Positions 19,922-29,458 of a stretch of DNA of 64,000 nt are shown in pieces. A program made the translations under genes and the position numbers. The notes beneath the pieces are model-generated. The model was not told the origin of the DNA. It saw only the letters and a program-made list of their open reading frames with translations, and ran no database searches. The stretch's first letter is position 1, and every line of letters begins with the position of its first letter. Source of the stretch: Methylophilales bacterium MBRSF5 (GTDB taxonomy: Bacteria > Pseudomonadota > Gammaproteobacteria > Burkholderiales > Methylophilaceae); assembly GCA_001044335.1 (NCBI GenBank), contig CP011001.1, forward strand, positions 992,001 to 1,056,000. The letters run 5' to 3'.

Positions 19922-20940
19922 TAATTTGCATTCATCATTGCCACTGCGGTATCCAACATGCGACAACTAAAGCCGTATTCGTTATCATACCAACCAAAGA
20001 CTTTCACTAAACCACCCGATGAGGACACTTTTGTTAACAAAGAATCAAAGTATGATGATGCTGGAGTGTGATTATAATCAACTGATACAAGGGGAATATC
20101 AGAATAAACAAGAATATCTTTTAATTCATTATCAGCTGCATTTTTCACTAGTGCATTCACTTCTTCAGCCGTTACTTTTTCTTCAATATTTAAAGTGAGG
20201 TCAACCAAGGAAACATTGTTAGTTGGTACACGAATTGCCACCCCATCAAGCTTTCCTTTCAATTTAGGAATAACCAAACCCACAGCAGACGCTGCGCCAG
20301 TTTTCGTGGGTACCATAGATGAACTTGCTGTTCTTGCCCTGCGGATATCTTTGTGAATATTGTCCAACAAGGCCTGATCATTAGTGAATGAATGAATCGT
20401 ATTCATTAACCCAGATTTAATTGTGTAGTTTTCATTTAACACATGAACAATTGGAGCTAATCCATTTGTGGTACATGATGCATTAGAGACAACTGTATGT
20501 GATGACTGAAGAGTTTCATGATTAACACCGTACACAATTGTGGCATCAACATCGGATTCTCCGGGAGCTGAAATCAAAACTTTTTTTGCGCCCTGATGAA
20601 GATGGACCATATTTAATTTTTTGCTTCTGAAAGCACCCGTACATTCTAAAACTACATCCACATCTAATTCACCCCATGGAAGTTCTTTAGGGTCTCGAGT
20701 GGCATAATATTTAATGGTATCGCCATTAATAGAAAATTCATGCTCACCCATAGAAATATCGCAATCAAATCGACCATGGGCTGAGTCATACTTTAATAAA
20801 TGTAAATTTGATTCCATGGTGCCACGACTGCTTCCGTTAATCGCCACCACTTTTACATCGGATCTCTTTTCCTCATAAATTGCTCGTAGCACTAAACGAC
20901 CAATTCTTCCAAAACCTGTAATTGCGACTCTCACTGTCAT
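19921..20940 (-). CDS. gap: Glyceraldehyde-3-phosphate dehydrogenase, GapB-like cofactor site
   Basis: 339 residues. The Rossmann start [12 protein letters not shown] and the active site [12 protein letters not shown] (C156) with H183 in [10 protein letters not shown] show a working GAPDH. Where NAD-specific enzymes have Asp after VAIN (AIND), this protein has Gly36 (VVAINGSS), like the NADP-linked GapB group (AINAS). NADP or dual specificity is therefore inferred. The gene follows tkt, separated by a terminator, and is translationally coupled to pgk. Confidence 0.94.
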   Translation of the reverse strand: MTVRVAITGFGRIGRLVLRAIYEEKRSDVKVVAINGSSRGTMESNLHLLKYDSAHGRFDCDISMGEHEFSINGDTIKYYATRDPKELPWGELDVDVVLECTGAFRSKKLNMVHLHQGAKKVLISAPGESDVDATIVYGVNHETLQSSHTVVSNASCTTNGLAPIVHVLNENYTIKSGLMNTIHSFTNDQALLDNIHKDIRRARTASSSMVPTKTGAASAVGLVIPKLKGKLDGVAIRVPTNNVSLVDLTLNIEEKVTAEEVNALVKNAADNELKDILVYSDIPLVSVDYNHTPASSYFDSLLTKVSSSGGLVKVFGWYDNEYGFSCRMLDTAVAMMNAN

Positions 20941-20966
20941 ATTTCTAGCTCATCCTAAATTAAAAT

Positions 20967-21002
20967 AAAAAAGGTATTCCTATAACCTAGGAATACCTTT
21001 TT
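20967..21002 (-). terminator. Rho-independent terminator between tkt and gap
   Basis: Read on the minus strand, AAAAAGGTATTCCT and AGGAATACCTTTTTT form a long stem around a short loop, followed by more T. It begins 14 bases after the tkt stop and precedes the gap start, so tkt may be transcribed at a higher level than gap-pgk-purC. Confidence 0.88.
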
Positions 21003-21016
21003 GTGGATCGATCAAA

Positions 21017-23002
21017 TTAAAGAACAGACTTAACTGTCTTAACCACATTCTCGACTGTGAAGCCAAAGTGTTCAAATAATTTACCGCCTGGCGCTGATTC
21101 ACCGTAAGTATTAATGCCAACGGAAGCTCCATCTAGACCAACGTATTTTGTCCAGTAATCCGTCACACCAGCTTCAATAGAAACACGTTTTACTCCAGGA
21201 GTAAGAACAGAATCTTTATAAGCCTGATCTTGGCGATCAAATGCATGAGTACACGGCATTGAAACTACTCTTGATGCAATACCCTCAGCCTTTAAAGCCT
21301 CACATGATTTCATAGCGAGATCTAGCTCTGAACCTGTAGCAATTAGAATAACTTTGTAGTCATCACAATCACAAAGAACATAACCCCCTTTTTTAATACC
21401 CTCAAGTTGCTCATTTGTTCTTTCATTAAATCCAACACCTTGACGAGTTAGAATAAGGCTGGTTGGATTGCTTGTATTTGCCACAGCTTGAGTCCAAGCC
21501 ACCGCTGTTTCTGTTGCATCACCTGGTCTCCACACTTCCATATTCGGAATAAATCTTAAGCCAGATGTTGTTTCAATAGGTTGGTGAGTTGGTCCATCTT
21601 CACCTTGGCCAATTGAATCGTGGGTCAATACATAGATAACTCTCTGCTTCATCAACGCTGACATTCTCATACCATTTCTCATATAGTCTGTGAACATGTG
21701 GAATGTTCCACCATAAGGTAAGATACCTCCATGCAGAGCCATACCATTCATAATGGCCGCCATACCAAATTCACGAACACCGTATGAAATGTAGTTACCT
21801 GGTTTCTTGCCGCTGACGTGTTCAAAACTTCCGCAGCTGGTTAAGTTTGACCCAGTCAAGTCAGCAGATCCTCCAACAAATTCAGGTAATGTTTCCGCAA
21901 GTTTAGTGATAACGTTTTGTGATGCTTTTCGTGTAGCTACTTTATCGCCAGCAGCATTTGTTTCTTTAATTAACGCATCCACTTTTTGCTGCCAATCGGC
22001 TGGTAATTCATTTGCCATACGGCGTTTGAATTCAGCAGCTAATTCTGGGAATTCTTTTTCATATGCTGCGAATTTATCATTCCATGCAGCCTCGCTTTGT
22101 TGACCTTTATCTTTTTGATTCCAACCATCATAAATATCTTGAGGTATCACAAATGGATCATGCTCCCAACCAAGCTCTTTTCTGGTAAGTGCAACTTCTT
22201 CTTCACCTAGTGCCGCTCCATGACAATCATGTGAACCTGATTTGTTAGGTGAACCTTTACCAATAATTGTTTTACAACAAATTAATGTCGGCTTGTCAGA
22301 TACCGACTTAGCTTCTTGGATGGCTTTGTCAATTGCTTCAAAGTCATGACCGTCAACATCTCTGACTACATGCCAACCATATGACTCAAATCGACCCGCT
22401 GTGTCATCGGTATACCAACCCTCGATGTGACCATCAATTGAAATGCCATTATCATCCCAGAATGCAATTAATTTACCTAAACCCCAAGTTCCAGCAAGTG
22501 CACAAGTTTCATGAGAAACGCCTTCCATCAAACAACCATCGCCCATAAACACATAAGTGTAATGATCAACAATATCGTGACCCGGTTTATTGAATTGGTT
22601 GGCCAATAATTTCTCAGCCATTGCGAAACCAACAGCATTACTAATACCCTGACCGAGAGGCCCAGTGGTTGTTTCAACTCCAGGTGCATAGCCATATTCT
22701 GGGTGACCTGCACACTTAGAATGCAACTGTCGAAAGGATTGGATCTCACTCATTGGAAGGTCGTAACCTGTTAAGTGTAAGAGAGAATAAATTAACATTG
22801 AGCCATGACCGTTAGATAAAATAAATCTATCTCTGTTTGCCCAATCAGGATTATTAGGATTATGGTTCATGTGGTTATTCCAAAGAACTTCTCCTATTTC
22901 TGCCATGCCCATAGGAGCACCAGGGTGTCCTGAGTTTGCTTTTTGAACCGCATCCATGGATAAGGCACGGATCGCATTTGCTAATTCTTGTCTACTTGCC
23001 AT
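21017..23002 (-). CDS. tkt: Transketolase
   Basis: 661 residues from the ATG at 23002 ([17 protein letters not shown]), which has a GGGAGA ribosome site; a longer frame to 23047 lacks one. Thiamine-diphosphate motif [13 protein letters not shown]...[11 protein letters not shown]-terminal [12 protein letters not shown], and the pyrimidine-domain segments [14 protein letters not shown] and [11 protein letters not shown] are intact. It shuffles two-carbon units in the pentose-phosphate and ribulose-monophosphate regeneration routes, which are central in methylotrophs of this type. Confidence 0.97.
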   Translation of the reverse strand: MASRQELANAIRALSMDAVQKANSGHPGAPMGMAEIGEVLWNNHMNHNPNNPDWANRDRFILSNGHGSMLIYSLLHLTGYDLPMSEIQSFRQLHSKCAGHPEYGYAPGVETTTGPLGQGISNAVGFAMAEKLLANQFNKPGHDIVDHYTYVFMGDGCLMEGVSHETCALAGTWGLGKLIAFWDDNGISIDGHIEGWYTDDTAGRFESYGWHVVRDVDGHDFEAIDKAIQEAKSVSDKPTLICCKTIIGKGSPNKSGSHDCHGAALGEEEVALTRKELGWEHDPFVIPQDIYDGWNQKDKGQQSEAAWNDKFAAYEKEFPELAAEFKRRMANELPADWQQKVDALIKETNAAGDKVATRKASQNVITKLAETLPEFVGGSADLTGSNLTSCGSFEHVSGKKPGNYISYGVREFGMAAIMNGMALHGGILPYGGTFHMFTDYMRNGMRMSALMKQRVIYVLTHDSIGQGEDGPTHQPIETTSGLRFIPNMEVWRPGDATETAVAWTQAVANTSNPTSLILTRQGVGFNERTNEQLEGIKKGGYVLCDCDDYKVILIATGSELDLAMKSCEALKAEGIASRVVSMPCTHAFDRQDQAYKDSVLTPGVKRVSIEAGVTDYWTKYVGLDGASVGINTYGESAPGGKLFEHFGFTVENVVKTVKSVL

Positions 23003-23010
23003 TCTTTGTT

Positions 23011-23016
23011 TCTCCC
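23011..23016 (-). promoter_or_regulatory. Shine-Dalgarno of tkt
   Basis: GGGAGA on the minus strand lies 8 bases before the ATG at 23002 and decides this start over upstream in-frame codons. Confidence 0.7.
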
Positions 23017-23126
23017 TATGTTTTGGTGAATAATTTTCTTTATTCAAGCCTGATAAATGTACAACCTGTAATTTTATTTGTATTAGGTATTCGAACGTAT
23101 AATTATTGCCTAAACAGCATTATTCT

Positions 23127-23696
23127 TCAAGGATTTGTTGCAGATTCTTTCCATTTTATAGAGCAACCAATACTTGGTATTTGATCAATAGGGCCCTTTT
23201 GTGACTGCGCAATCATTTTCATTGCGTTAAACAAATCTCTTTCATTGTTATCTGACAGCTCACCCCGTCCTGTTGAGTCAAAACGGCCTCGATACTGAAG
23301 CTCATAATTGTTATTAAAACCAAAAAAATCAGGTGTACAAATTGCATCGTAACTTTTTGCAACCGCCTGTGTTTCATCAAAACAATAATCAAATGGAAAT
23401 TCATGCTCTTTGGCTAATTTTTGCATGTTTTCAAAAGAATCTTCTGGGTAATTGATTACATCATTTGATGATATTGCAACAGTATTAATTCCCAATGTCT
23501 TTAACTCTCTAGTATCATGAATCAATCTTGGTAAAATAGCTTTTACATATGGACAATGATTGCAGATGAACATCACCAATAAACCATTAGACCCCATTGC
23601 ATCTTCTAGGCTTATCAATTCATTATTAGTTGATACTAATTTAAAAGTTTTTGCTTTCCAGCCAAAATTACAGACCGGTGTAGTTAGGCTCACCAC
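23127..23696 (-). CDS. Thioredoxin-fold (AhpC/TSA-like) protein
   Basis: 189 residues if translation begins at a GTG at 23696; the ATG at 23759 lies inside the divergent rsmE gene and gives an N-terminus unlike the family, whose members begin just before TPVCNFGWKAKTF. A CAGGGA element precedes the GTG pair at 23696/23693. The thioredoxin fold has C-x-x-C in MFICNHCPYVKAILP, then SSNDVINYPEDSFENM and CTPDFFGFN with the cis-Pro. It is probably a cytoplasmic thiol peroxidase or redoxin; the substrate is unknown. Confidence 0.72.
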   Translation of the reverse strand: MVSLTTPVCNFGWKAKTFKLVSTNNELISLEDAMGSNGLLVMFICNHCPYVKAILPRLIHDTRELKTLGINTVAISSNDVINYPEDSFENMQKLAKEHEFPFDYCFDETQAVAKSYDAICTPDFFGFNNNYELQYRGRFDSTGRGELSDNNERDLFNAMKMIAQSQKGPIDQIPSIGCSIKWKESATNP

Positions 23697-23722
23697 TATG
23701 TATTCCCTGTTGAATTTTAAAG

Positions 23723-24463
23723 ATGAATAGATTTTACCATCCAGACAGTATTTCAGCACATAGCGAAATCAATCTATCTGACGATGCCTCAAAACACCTG
23801 GTTAAGTCATTGCGATTAAAGCCATCAGACAGGATCATATTATTTAATGGTGATGGATATGATTATCATGGAGAGGTATCTGACATTGATAAAAAAAACG
23901 TCAAGATTGCTGTTAATGAAAAAAAACTCAACACTAGTGAAGCAGATATTGATATTAGCATCCTGCAATCAGTAACCTCTCGAGATAAACTTGACTTTAT
24001 TTTTCAAAAAAATACAGAACTAGGAATAAAAAATTTCTATTTAATTAATACCGAAAGGGTAAACTTTAAAATTCCTCAAAGCAAAACAGCAAATAGAATT
24101 GAGCATCTGAAAAAAGTCATTATCTCTGCATGCGAGCAGAGCGGACGGTCAAAAATACCAACTGTTCATGAAATAATTCTTAGCTTAAATAAGTTAACAA
24201 ATGAAGATGATCATTCATGTAAGTTAATTTTGAACCCCTACACAGATTACTCACTATCAAATTTAAGAAATAATGATTTAAAAAGTAAAAAAAGTTTTCA
24301 GATTTTAATTGGACCAGAAGGGGGCTTTTCAGAAGCTGAAATCAAAGTTGCAGAAAATGCTGGGTTCAAATCACTATCTTTAGGGAAAAGAGTATTGCGA
24401 ACTGAGACCGCCTCCTTATCAATTGCAAGTGCGATATTAGCCTTAACCAATAATTTTGTATAA
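23723..24463 (+). CDS. rsmE: 16S rRNA (uracil(1498)-N3)-methyltransferase
   Basis: 246 residues. N-terminal PUA-like domain starts MNRFYHPDSI...HLVKSLRLKPSDRIILFNGDG, and the SPOUT knot domain has LIGPEGGFSEAEIKVAENAGF and SLGKRVLRTETA, the SAM-binding signatures of RsmE. It methylates U1498 of 16S rRNA. It ends 50 bases before argA and is divergent from the thioredoxin-fold gene. Confidence 0.95.
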   Translation: MNRFYHPDSISAHSEINLSDDASKHLVKSLRLKPSDRIILFNGDGYDYHGEVSDIDKKNVKIAVNEKKLNTSEADIDISILQSVTSRDKLDFIFQKNTELGIKNFYLINTERVNFKIPQSKTANRIEHLKKVIISACEQSGRSKIPTVHEIILSLNKLTNEDDHSCKLILNPYTDYSLSNLRNNDLKSKKSFQILIGPEGGFSEAEIKVAENAGFKSLSLGKRVLRTETASLSIASAILALTNNFV

Positions 24464-24477
24464 ATTACATATATTTA

Positions 24478-24515
24478 TATAAAAATAAATATAAATATTG
24501 TAAAATTTACAATAT
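24478..24515 (+). promoter_or_regulatory. argA promoter region with 21-bp palindrome over the start codon
   Basis: Positions 24495-24515 form a perfect inverted repeat: arm ATATTGTAAA, one central A, arm TTTACAATAT. The last two bases are the first two of the argA ATG (24514). A -10-like TATAAA lies at 24478-24483, 16 bases after TTGTAT at 24456, and a second at 24490. No Shine-Dalgarno sequence is present. Because the gene product has its own XRE helix-turn-helix domain, the palindrome is a natural autoregulatory operator; this is an inference from position and symmetry. Confidence 0.65.
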
Positions 24516-26016
24516 GAATCTTAAACAACTTAGAACTGATAGAAAGTTAACTATTGCCAACCTCAGTCAAATCCTTGATTTAGATCCTGGCAATCTTTCG
24601 AAAATAGAACAAGGAAAACTGAAACCTTCCTTGCCTGTTCTAATGAAATATTCAAATTACTTCAAAGTCTCCATTGATAATTTAGTGGGACAATCAAGTG
24701 TCGACTTCATATCAGCCTTTAGATCGGCTGCACCATATATTCATCATTATAGAAATAAGATTTTCGTTATTGCATTTGACGGTTTTGCCCTTGAGAGTAT
24801 CTCTTTTGTTAATTTATGTACGGACATTAATCTACTTCATTCCTTAGGGATTAAAATCATCCTAATTCATGGCATCAGGCCTTTTATCGACTTAAGATTG
24901 GATAAAAATAATATTAAATCAAGATTTCATAAGCATCAAAGAATCACAACAGCAGAGATGATGCCTCATATTATTGAAGCTAATGGGTTGGTTAAGACAA
25001 AAATTGAGGCAGCTTTATCTTCCAACATTTACCACAATAATATTTTTAAAAGTGAGTTGAAAATTTCATCTGGCAATTTTCTTATGGCTAAACCTAGAGG
25101 AGTTATTGATGGAGTTGATATGGAACAGACGGGAGTTATTAGGGAGATTAATCATGAGGCAATCATTGAAAAACTTAACCACAATGAAATCGTGATCATG
25201 TCCCCAATTGGATACTCTCCTATTGGGGAAATCTTTAATTTATCCTTTGAATCATCGGCAAGCAAGATTGCTTCTTCCATTAAGGCTGAAAAATTAATTT
25301 ATATCACTGAAAATAATGGGGTACAAAATATCAGAGGTGAATTTATATCTGAAATGACGAGCATCAAATTGAACAATTTGATATCCCATATCAAAGAATC
25401 AGAGCATCCAGAATTTATAGAAAAAAATACACTACCAATATTGGAGGGTGCGGCTCAAGGTTTAAGAGAGGGCTTAGCAAAGATTCATTTAGTCAATAGG
25501 CACATTAATGGTTCATTAATTATGGAATTATTCACTAACCAGGGACAAGGGACTGTCATTACAACAGAAAAAATAGAAAAATTTAGATCTGCCGACATAC
25601 AAGACGCCAAAGTGATTGAAAAAATGATTAATCCTCTAATAAAGACTCAAATCATTGCAGATAGGAGTCTTGAAAAGATAGAGATGGAAATACAACATTT
25701 CCACATTTTAGAATTTGATAATAAGATACTTGGGTGTGCGCAAGTTAAACATTATGATGGAATTTCTGAAATTGCCTGTTTTGCAATAAATGAAAATTAC
25801 CAAAACATGGGTTATGGGAAAAAACTTTTAGAATATTGTGAAAATGAGTGTAAAAAAGTGAATAACAAGACATTTATTATGACAACTCAATCCAGCCACT
25901 GGTTTATGGAAAATGATTTTAAACAAGGCAACATTAATGATTTGCCAGATGAGAAAAAAAGGGAATACTCCCTACAACGAAATTCAAAAATATTTTTAAA
26001 GGAATTGGAGCAATAA
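24514..26016 (+). CDS. argA: N-acetylglutamate synthase with N-terminal XRE helix-turn-helix domain
   Basis: 500 residues in three parts. Residues 3-58 are a clear XRE/Cro-type DNA-binding domain ([43 protein letters not shown]). Residues about 66-350 are the amino-acid-kinase-like, arginine-sensing domain of ArgA ([48 protein letters not shown]). Residues about 355-495 are the GNAT acetyltransferase with the acetyl-CoA loop QNMGYG (430-435) and [11 protein letters not shown]. coli ArgA has about 443 residues and no HTH; here the extra 60 residues are the fusion. It makes N-acetylglutamate, the first step of arginine synthesis. argB follows with a TAATG overlap. Confidence 0.93.
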   Translation: MNLKQLRTDRKLTIANLSQILDLDPGNLSKIEQGKLKPSLPVLMKYSNYFKVSIDNLVGQSSVDFISAFRSAAPYIHHYRNKIFVIAFDGFALESISFVNLCTDINLLHSLGIKIILIHGIRPFIDLRLDKNNIKSRFHKHQRITTAEMMPHIIEANGLVKTKIEAALSSNIYHNNIFKSELKISSGNFLMAKPRGVIDGVDMEQTGVIREINHEAIIEKLNHNEIVIMSPIGYSPIGEIFNLSFESSASKIASSIKAEKLIYITENNGVQNIRGEFISEMTSIKLNNLISHIKESEHPEFIEKNTLPILEGAAQGLREGLAKIHLVNRHINGSLIMELFTNQGQGTVITTEKIEKFRSADIQDAKVIEKMINPLIKTQIIADRSLEKIEMEIQHFHILEFDNKILGCAQVKHYDGISEIACFAINENYQNMGYGKKLLEYCENECKKVNNKTFIMTTQSSHWFMENDFKQGNINDLPDEKKREYSLQRNSKIFLKELEQ

Positions 26017-26882
26017 TGGCACCCAACGACAAAGCAAAAATACTTAGTGAAGCATTACCTTACATAAAGCAATTTTTTGATAAAACCATTGTGATTAAGT
26101 TTGGTGGCAATGCAATGATAGATGAGCAACTAAAGAGCTCTTTTGCTATGGATGTAGTGTTATTGAAATTAGTGGGAATGAATCCAGTTGTTGTACATGG
26201 AGGTGGTCCACAGATCAATGAACACCTAGAGAAAATCGGCAAGAAGGGTGAATTTATTAACGGGGTCAGAGTGACTGATGAAGAGACCATGGATGTTGTG
26301 GAAATGATTTTAGGAGGTCAAATAAATAAAGAAATTGTTCATCAAATAAATATTCATGGTGGAAAAGCAGTAGGCCTTACCGGGCAAGATGGAAACTTCA
26401 TTCATGCTTCAAAGCTTGATAAAGATAAAGATGGGAAAAAAATAGACCTTGGTTATGTGGGTAAAATTGAGTCCATCGATCCCAGCCTCATCGATTTTCT
26501 AGATACTGGTGACTTTATTCCTGTAATCGCTCCAATTGGAATTGGTTCAGATGGAAAAACATACAACATCAATGCAGATGTTGTTGCAGGCAAGTTAGCT
26601 GAAGTTCTCATGGCAGAAAAATTAATCCTTATGACTAACACCAAAGGTGTTCTTGATAACCAAAATCACCTGATTACAGGAATTAAGCCAAATGATATTG
26701 AAACATTGATTAAAGATGGCACATTAAGTGGTGGCATGTTGCCTAAAATAGAATCGGCTATGGATGCCGCAAAAGGCGGAGTCAATAGTGTACATATTAT
26801 TGACGGCAGAGTTGAGCATGCATTGTTATTAGAAATTTTAACCAATCAAGGTGTAGGTACATTAATCAAAGGAAAAAACTAA
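26016..26882 (+). CDS. argB: Acetylglutamate kinase
   Basis: 288 residues. Amino-acid-kinase motifs are [12 protein letters not shown] (about 26-37), [17 protein letters not shown] (about 59-75) and [18 protein letters not shown] near the C-terminus. Phosphorylates N-acetylglutamate in arginine synthesis. It is translationally coupled to the HTH-argA gene (TAATG), so the two sequential pathway enzymes share one transcript. Confidence 0.97.
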   Translation: MAPNDKAKILSEALPYIKQFFDKTIVIKFGGNAMIDEQLKSSFAMDVVLLKLVGMNPVVVHGGGPQINEHLEKIGKKGEFINGVRVTDEETMDVVEMILGGQINKEIVHQINIHGGKAVGLTGQDGNFIHASKLDKDKDGKKIDLGYVGKIESIDPSLIDFLDTGDFIPVIAPIGIGSDGKTYNINADVVAGKLAEVLMAEKLILMTNTKGVLDNQNHLITGIKPNDIETLIKDGTLSGGMLPKIESAMDAAKGGVNSVHIIDGRVEHALLLEILTNQGVGTLIKGKN

Positions 26883-26887
26883 AACTA

Positions 26888-27502
26888 CTGTGGGCATTTG
26901 ATCTTGATGACACGCTTCATCATGCCAGTCCACATATTTTTGAGTTTATCAATAGAGATATGACTCAATACATATCTGAAAATTTAAGTATTTCGCATGA
27001 AAAGGCGAATTGTTTAAGAATCGACTATTGGAAGAAGTATGGTTCAACATTGAGAGGATTAATGATCCATCATCAAATTGATCCCCATGATTTCTTACTT
27101 AAGACGCACAACTTAAAAGACATTGAAGAGAAAATAGAGCCTGTAAAAAATTTAAAGATGGTTTTAAAAAGTATTAATGACGATAAAATTATCCTCACAA
27201 ACGCACCAACACATTATGCAAAATTCATTTTAAAAAAATTGGATATACATTATTTCTTCAAACAGATTATTTGTATTGAAGATAATTCATTCATACCTAA
27301 ACCCGATATTCGTATTTTTAGAAAAATTAAACGAATGCCTTATCAAAAAATTATACTGATTGACGATTCACATGAGAATTTAAAAAGCGCCTACCATGTA
27401 GGACTGGAAACAGTTCATATTTCAAATGAAAGAATAAATAAAAACTATGCAAGTAAAAAGCTACATGGGCTTGGTGAATTACTCAAATTGAAAAGATTCT
27501 AA
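26888..27502 (+). CDS. HAD-family pyrimidine 5'-nucleotidase, probable CTG start
   Basis: The first ATG in frame (26960) would delete the essential HAD motif I, since FDLDDTLHH is encoded just upstream. The frame opened further back contains no ATG, GTG or TTG near there; CTG at 26888, 5 bases after the argB stop, gives MWAFDLDDTLHH and 204 residues, matching family length; ATT at 26861 is another option. Motif II (ILTNAPTHY), the motif III lysine (FIPKPDIRIF) and motif IV (ILIDDSHENLKSA) are present. The SDT1/YjjG-like group dephosphorylates pyrimidine nucleotides. Position after argB is common in betaproteobacteria. Confidence 0.75.
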   Translation: MWAFDLDDTLHHASPHIFEFINRDMTQYISENLSISHEKANCLRIDYWKKYGSTLRGLMIHHQIDPHDFLLKTHNLKDIEEKIEPVKNLKMVLKSINDDKIILTNAPTHYAKFILKKLDIHYFFKQIICIEDNSFIPKPDIRIFRKIKRMPYQKIILIDDSHENLKSAYHVGLETVHISNERINKNYASKKLHGLGELLKLKRF

Positions 27503-28576
27503 AAAATTAAGTCTCTGTTTATTGATATGTTCTGCAATGTCTTTCCCAGTTTGATTTGAAGGAATACTTATTGGTTTATTTTTGAAAAAATTTTCTAACT
27601 TATCGTGATAAGTCAATAAAGATATATTTAAGTCGTTTTGATCAATTAATAAATCTAATCTTATTAACTCCAATATTTTATCTAACTTATCGTCTTTACC
27701 AAAAAAACCGACTCTATTTAAAACAAACAATTGATCCACCGAGGAAAGATTTCTAAAATTAAGAAGATCTTTAATTAATTCTTTAAAAGTCTTGATTATA
27801 TCGAGATCCTTTTTTGAAAAATTAACTGAATACTGTTTGCAGAATTTAAAGTTGAATTTCTCTTGAAAGAAAAGCCAGCACAGATTAAAGTTCTTAAAAT
27901 AACGACCATGTTTGAAAAAGGATTGAAAACACTCTGATAATTTTCTTTTGTTATTGTTTTCAAAAATTTGATCAATAGCGCCAATATCTTCCAATGTCTT
28001 AAAAAAAATATATCCTTCTTTAAGTTGAAAGACTTTTTTAATCTCAATGATGATTCGATCATAGCTCAAATACTTCAATTCTCCCTCATTAATCATGGTT
28101 TTTAATAATGCCAAGGTCTCTTCTGCAATTTTAAAATCTGGTAATTTTGCTTTAAACCTCGCAAGTCGCAATATTCTTAAAGGATCTTCCTTGAATGCAT
28201 CTGAAACATGACGGAGTATTTTTTTACTAATGTCATTAATACCATTGAATGGATCAATGTATTTATTCTGATCATCTTTTGCTATTGCATTGATTGTTAA
28301 GTCTCTTCGGACCAAATCTTCTTCTAACGAAATAGTTGGGCTGGTATAAAAAATAAAATCTTTATATCCAAATCCATTCTTTTTTTCTGTCCTAGCTAAT
28401 GCATATTCCTCGTGAGTATCAGGATGTAAAAAAACGGGGAAACTTTTACCAACAGGTTTAAATTTTTTCTCAATCATCTCCTCCGGAGTTGACCCAACCA
28501 CAACGTAATCTTTTTCCGTATAAGGCTGATTTAATATTTCGTCACGAACTGCCCCGCCTACTAAATAAATTTTCAT
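27479..28576 (-). CDS. cca: CCA-adding tRNA nucleotidyltransferase, HD domain degenerate
   Basis: 365 residues. The nucleotidyltransferase head is intact: YLVGGAVRDEILNQPYTEKDYVVVG with the acidic pair in the EKDYVVVG strand, then RRDLTINAIAKD and RILRLARFKAKL. Related E. coli-type enzymes have about 410 residues with a C-terminal HD phosphohydrolase domain; here the corresponding region (around HGRYFKNFNLCWLF) has no HD doublet and is shorter. It is likely a pure CCA-adding enzyme. It overlaps the convergent nucleotidase by 24 bases and the upstream NDUFA9-like gene by 4. Confidence 0.88.
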   Translation of the reverse strand: MKIYLVGGAVRDEILNQPYTEKDYVVVGSTPEEMIEKKFKPVGKSFPVFLHPDTHEEYALARTEKKNGFGYKDFIFYTSPTISLEEDLVRRDLTINAIAKDDQNKYIDPFNGINDISKKILRHVSDAFKEDPLRILRLARFKAKLPDFKIAEETLALLKTMINEGELKYLSYDRIIIEIKKVFQLKEGYIFFKTLEDIGAIDQIFENNNKRKLSECFQSFFKHGRYFKNFNLCWLFFQEKFNFKFCKQYSVNFSKKDLDIIKTFKELIKDLLNFRNLSSVDQLFVLNRVGFFGKDDKLDKILELIRLDLLIDQNDLNISLLTYHDKLENFFKNKPISIPSNQTGKDIAEHINKQRLNFLESFQFE

Positions 28577-29457
28577 AACTTGTTAATATGTGTCTCTAAT
28601 TCATTTAATTCTGATAGAAACTCATAAGAGTGATTAATTTCACATACATTATCCACTTGCAATGATTTCAAATTATCTCTCGTAATAATTTTCCTAGGGC
28701 TTAATTCCAGCACTGCAACCAATATTTTGTCGAACACCTTAGGCAAACTAAGTAAAATACATCTTAATTTTTTTATTTTTTTAATGGCTTTTAAGATATC
28801 AATAAACGAATAAGTTTTCGGACCGCCTAATTCAAAAGTACGACTTTTAAAGGAATTGTTTTGTACTAAAGCAGTAATTATTAATACCAAGTCCTTGACT
28901 GATATTGGCTGAAATAAGGAATTAGGTGAAATAACTGCCATGATTGGACTGATTTTCATTACCTTAAAAAACATATTAATAAAATTATCATCTGCCCCAA
29001 AAATAATTGATGGCTTAAGAATAAAGGTTTTTAATTGGTGATTTTTTTGGGAAAGTTGTTTTTCCCCCATATGTTTTGACTCTAAATAATTACTTGCATT
29101 TGTTTCAGATTTTAAAGCACTCATATGAATAAATTTTTTAACTTTATTTTTAATGCACAGATTTTGAATTATTTTTGGATAGATTGTATGAATCGTTTTA
29201 AATAGATTTTTTTTATCCTCATGTAAAATTCCCATTAAATTTATGACAATTTCTGATCCCCTGATATATCTCTCAATCGCTGCGGAATTAAAAGAATTTA
29301 TCTCGTGAAAACGAACATTAGGAAGTACTTTTAAGGGGTGGATGTTTTTTTTGTTTCTAGTGATGACATCAATTTGAAAATTTTTATAGTTTGCTAATTT
29401 GATTATCAGCTCAGAACCTATAAATCCAGAGCCTCCAAAAATTACTATCTTGCTCAT
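28573..29457 (-). CDS. NDUFA9-like NAD(P)-binding epimerase/dehydratase-type protein
   Basis: 294 residues of extended short-chain dehydrogenase fold. N-terminal nucleotide loop IVIFGGSGFIGSELI and later VINLMGILHE, HMSALKSETNASNYLESKHMGEKQL (SDR Y-x3-K replaced by Y-L-E-S-K) and ILKPSIIFGADDNFINMF place it in the complex-I NDUFA9 subunit-like group. In bacteria the role is unclear; it may act on quinones or lipids. The last 4 bases overlap cca. Confidence 0.78.
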   Translation of the reverse strand: MSKIVIFGGSGFIGSELIIKLANYKNFQIDVITRNKKNIHPLKVLPNVRFHEINSFNSAAIERYIRGSEIVINLMGILHEDKKNLFKTIHTIYPKIIQNLCIKNKVKKFIHMSALKSETNASNYLESKHMGEKQLSQKNHQLKTFILKPSIIFGADDNFINMFFKVMKISPIMAVISPNSLFQPISVKDLVLIITALVQNNSFKSRTFELGGPKTYSFIDILKAIKKIKKLRCILLSLPKVFDKILVAVLELSPRKIITRDNLKSLQVDNVCEINHSYEFLSELNELETHINKL

Positions 29458-29458
29458 G

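Noticed and set aside
22936-23184. Plus-strand frame in the tkt upstream region
   Set aside because: Overlaps the tkt start and the end of the thioredoxin-fold gene; the amino-acid pattern matches no family and there is no ribosome site.
23696-23759. ATG at 23759 as the start of the thioredoxin-fold protein
   Set aside because: It lies inside the divergent rsmE gene and adds residues foreign to the family; a GTG at 23696 fits better.
26960-27502. ATG at 26960 as the nucleotidase start
   Set aside because: It would remove HAD motif I, which is plainly encoded just upstream in the same frame.
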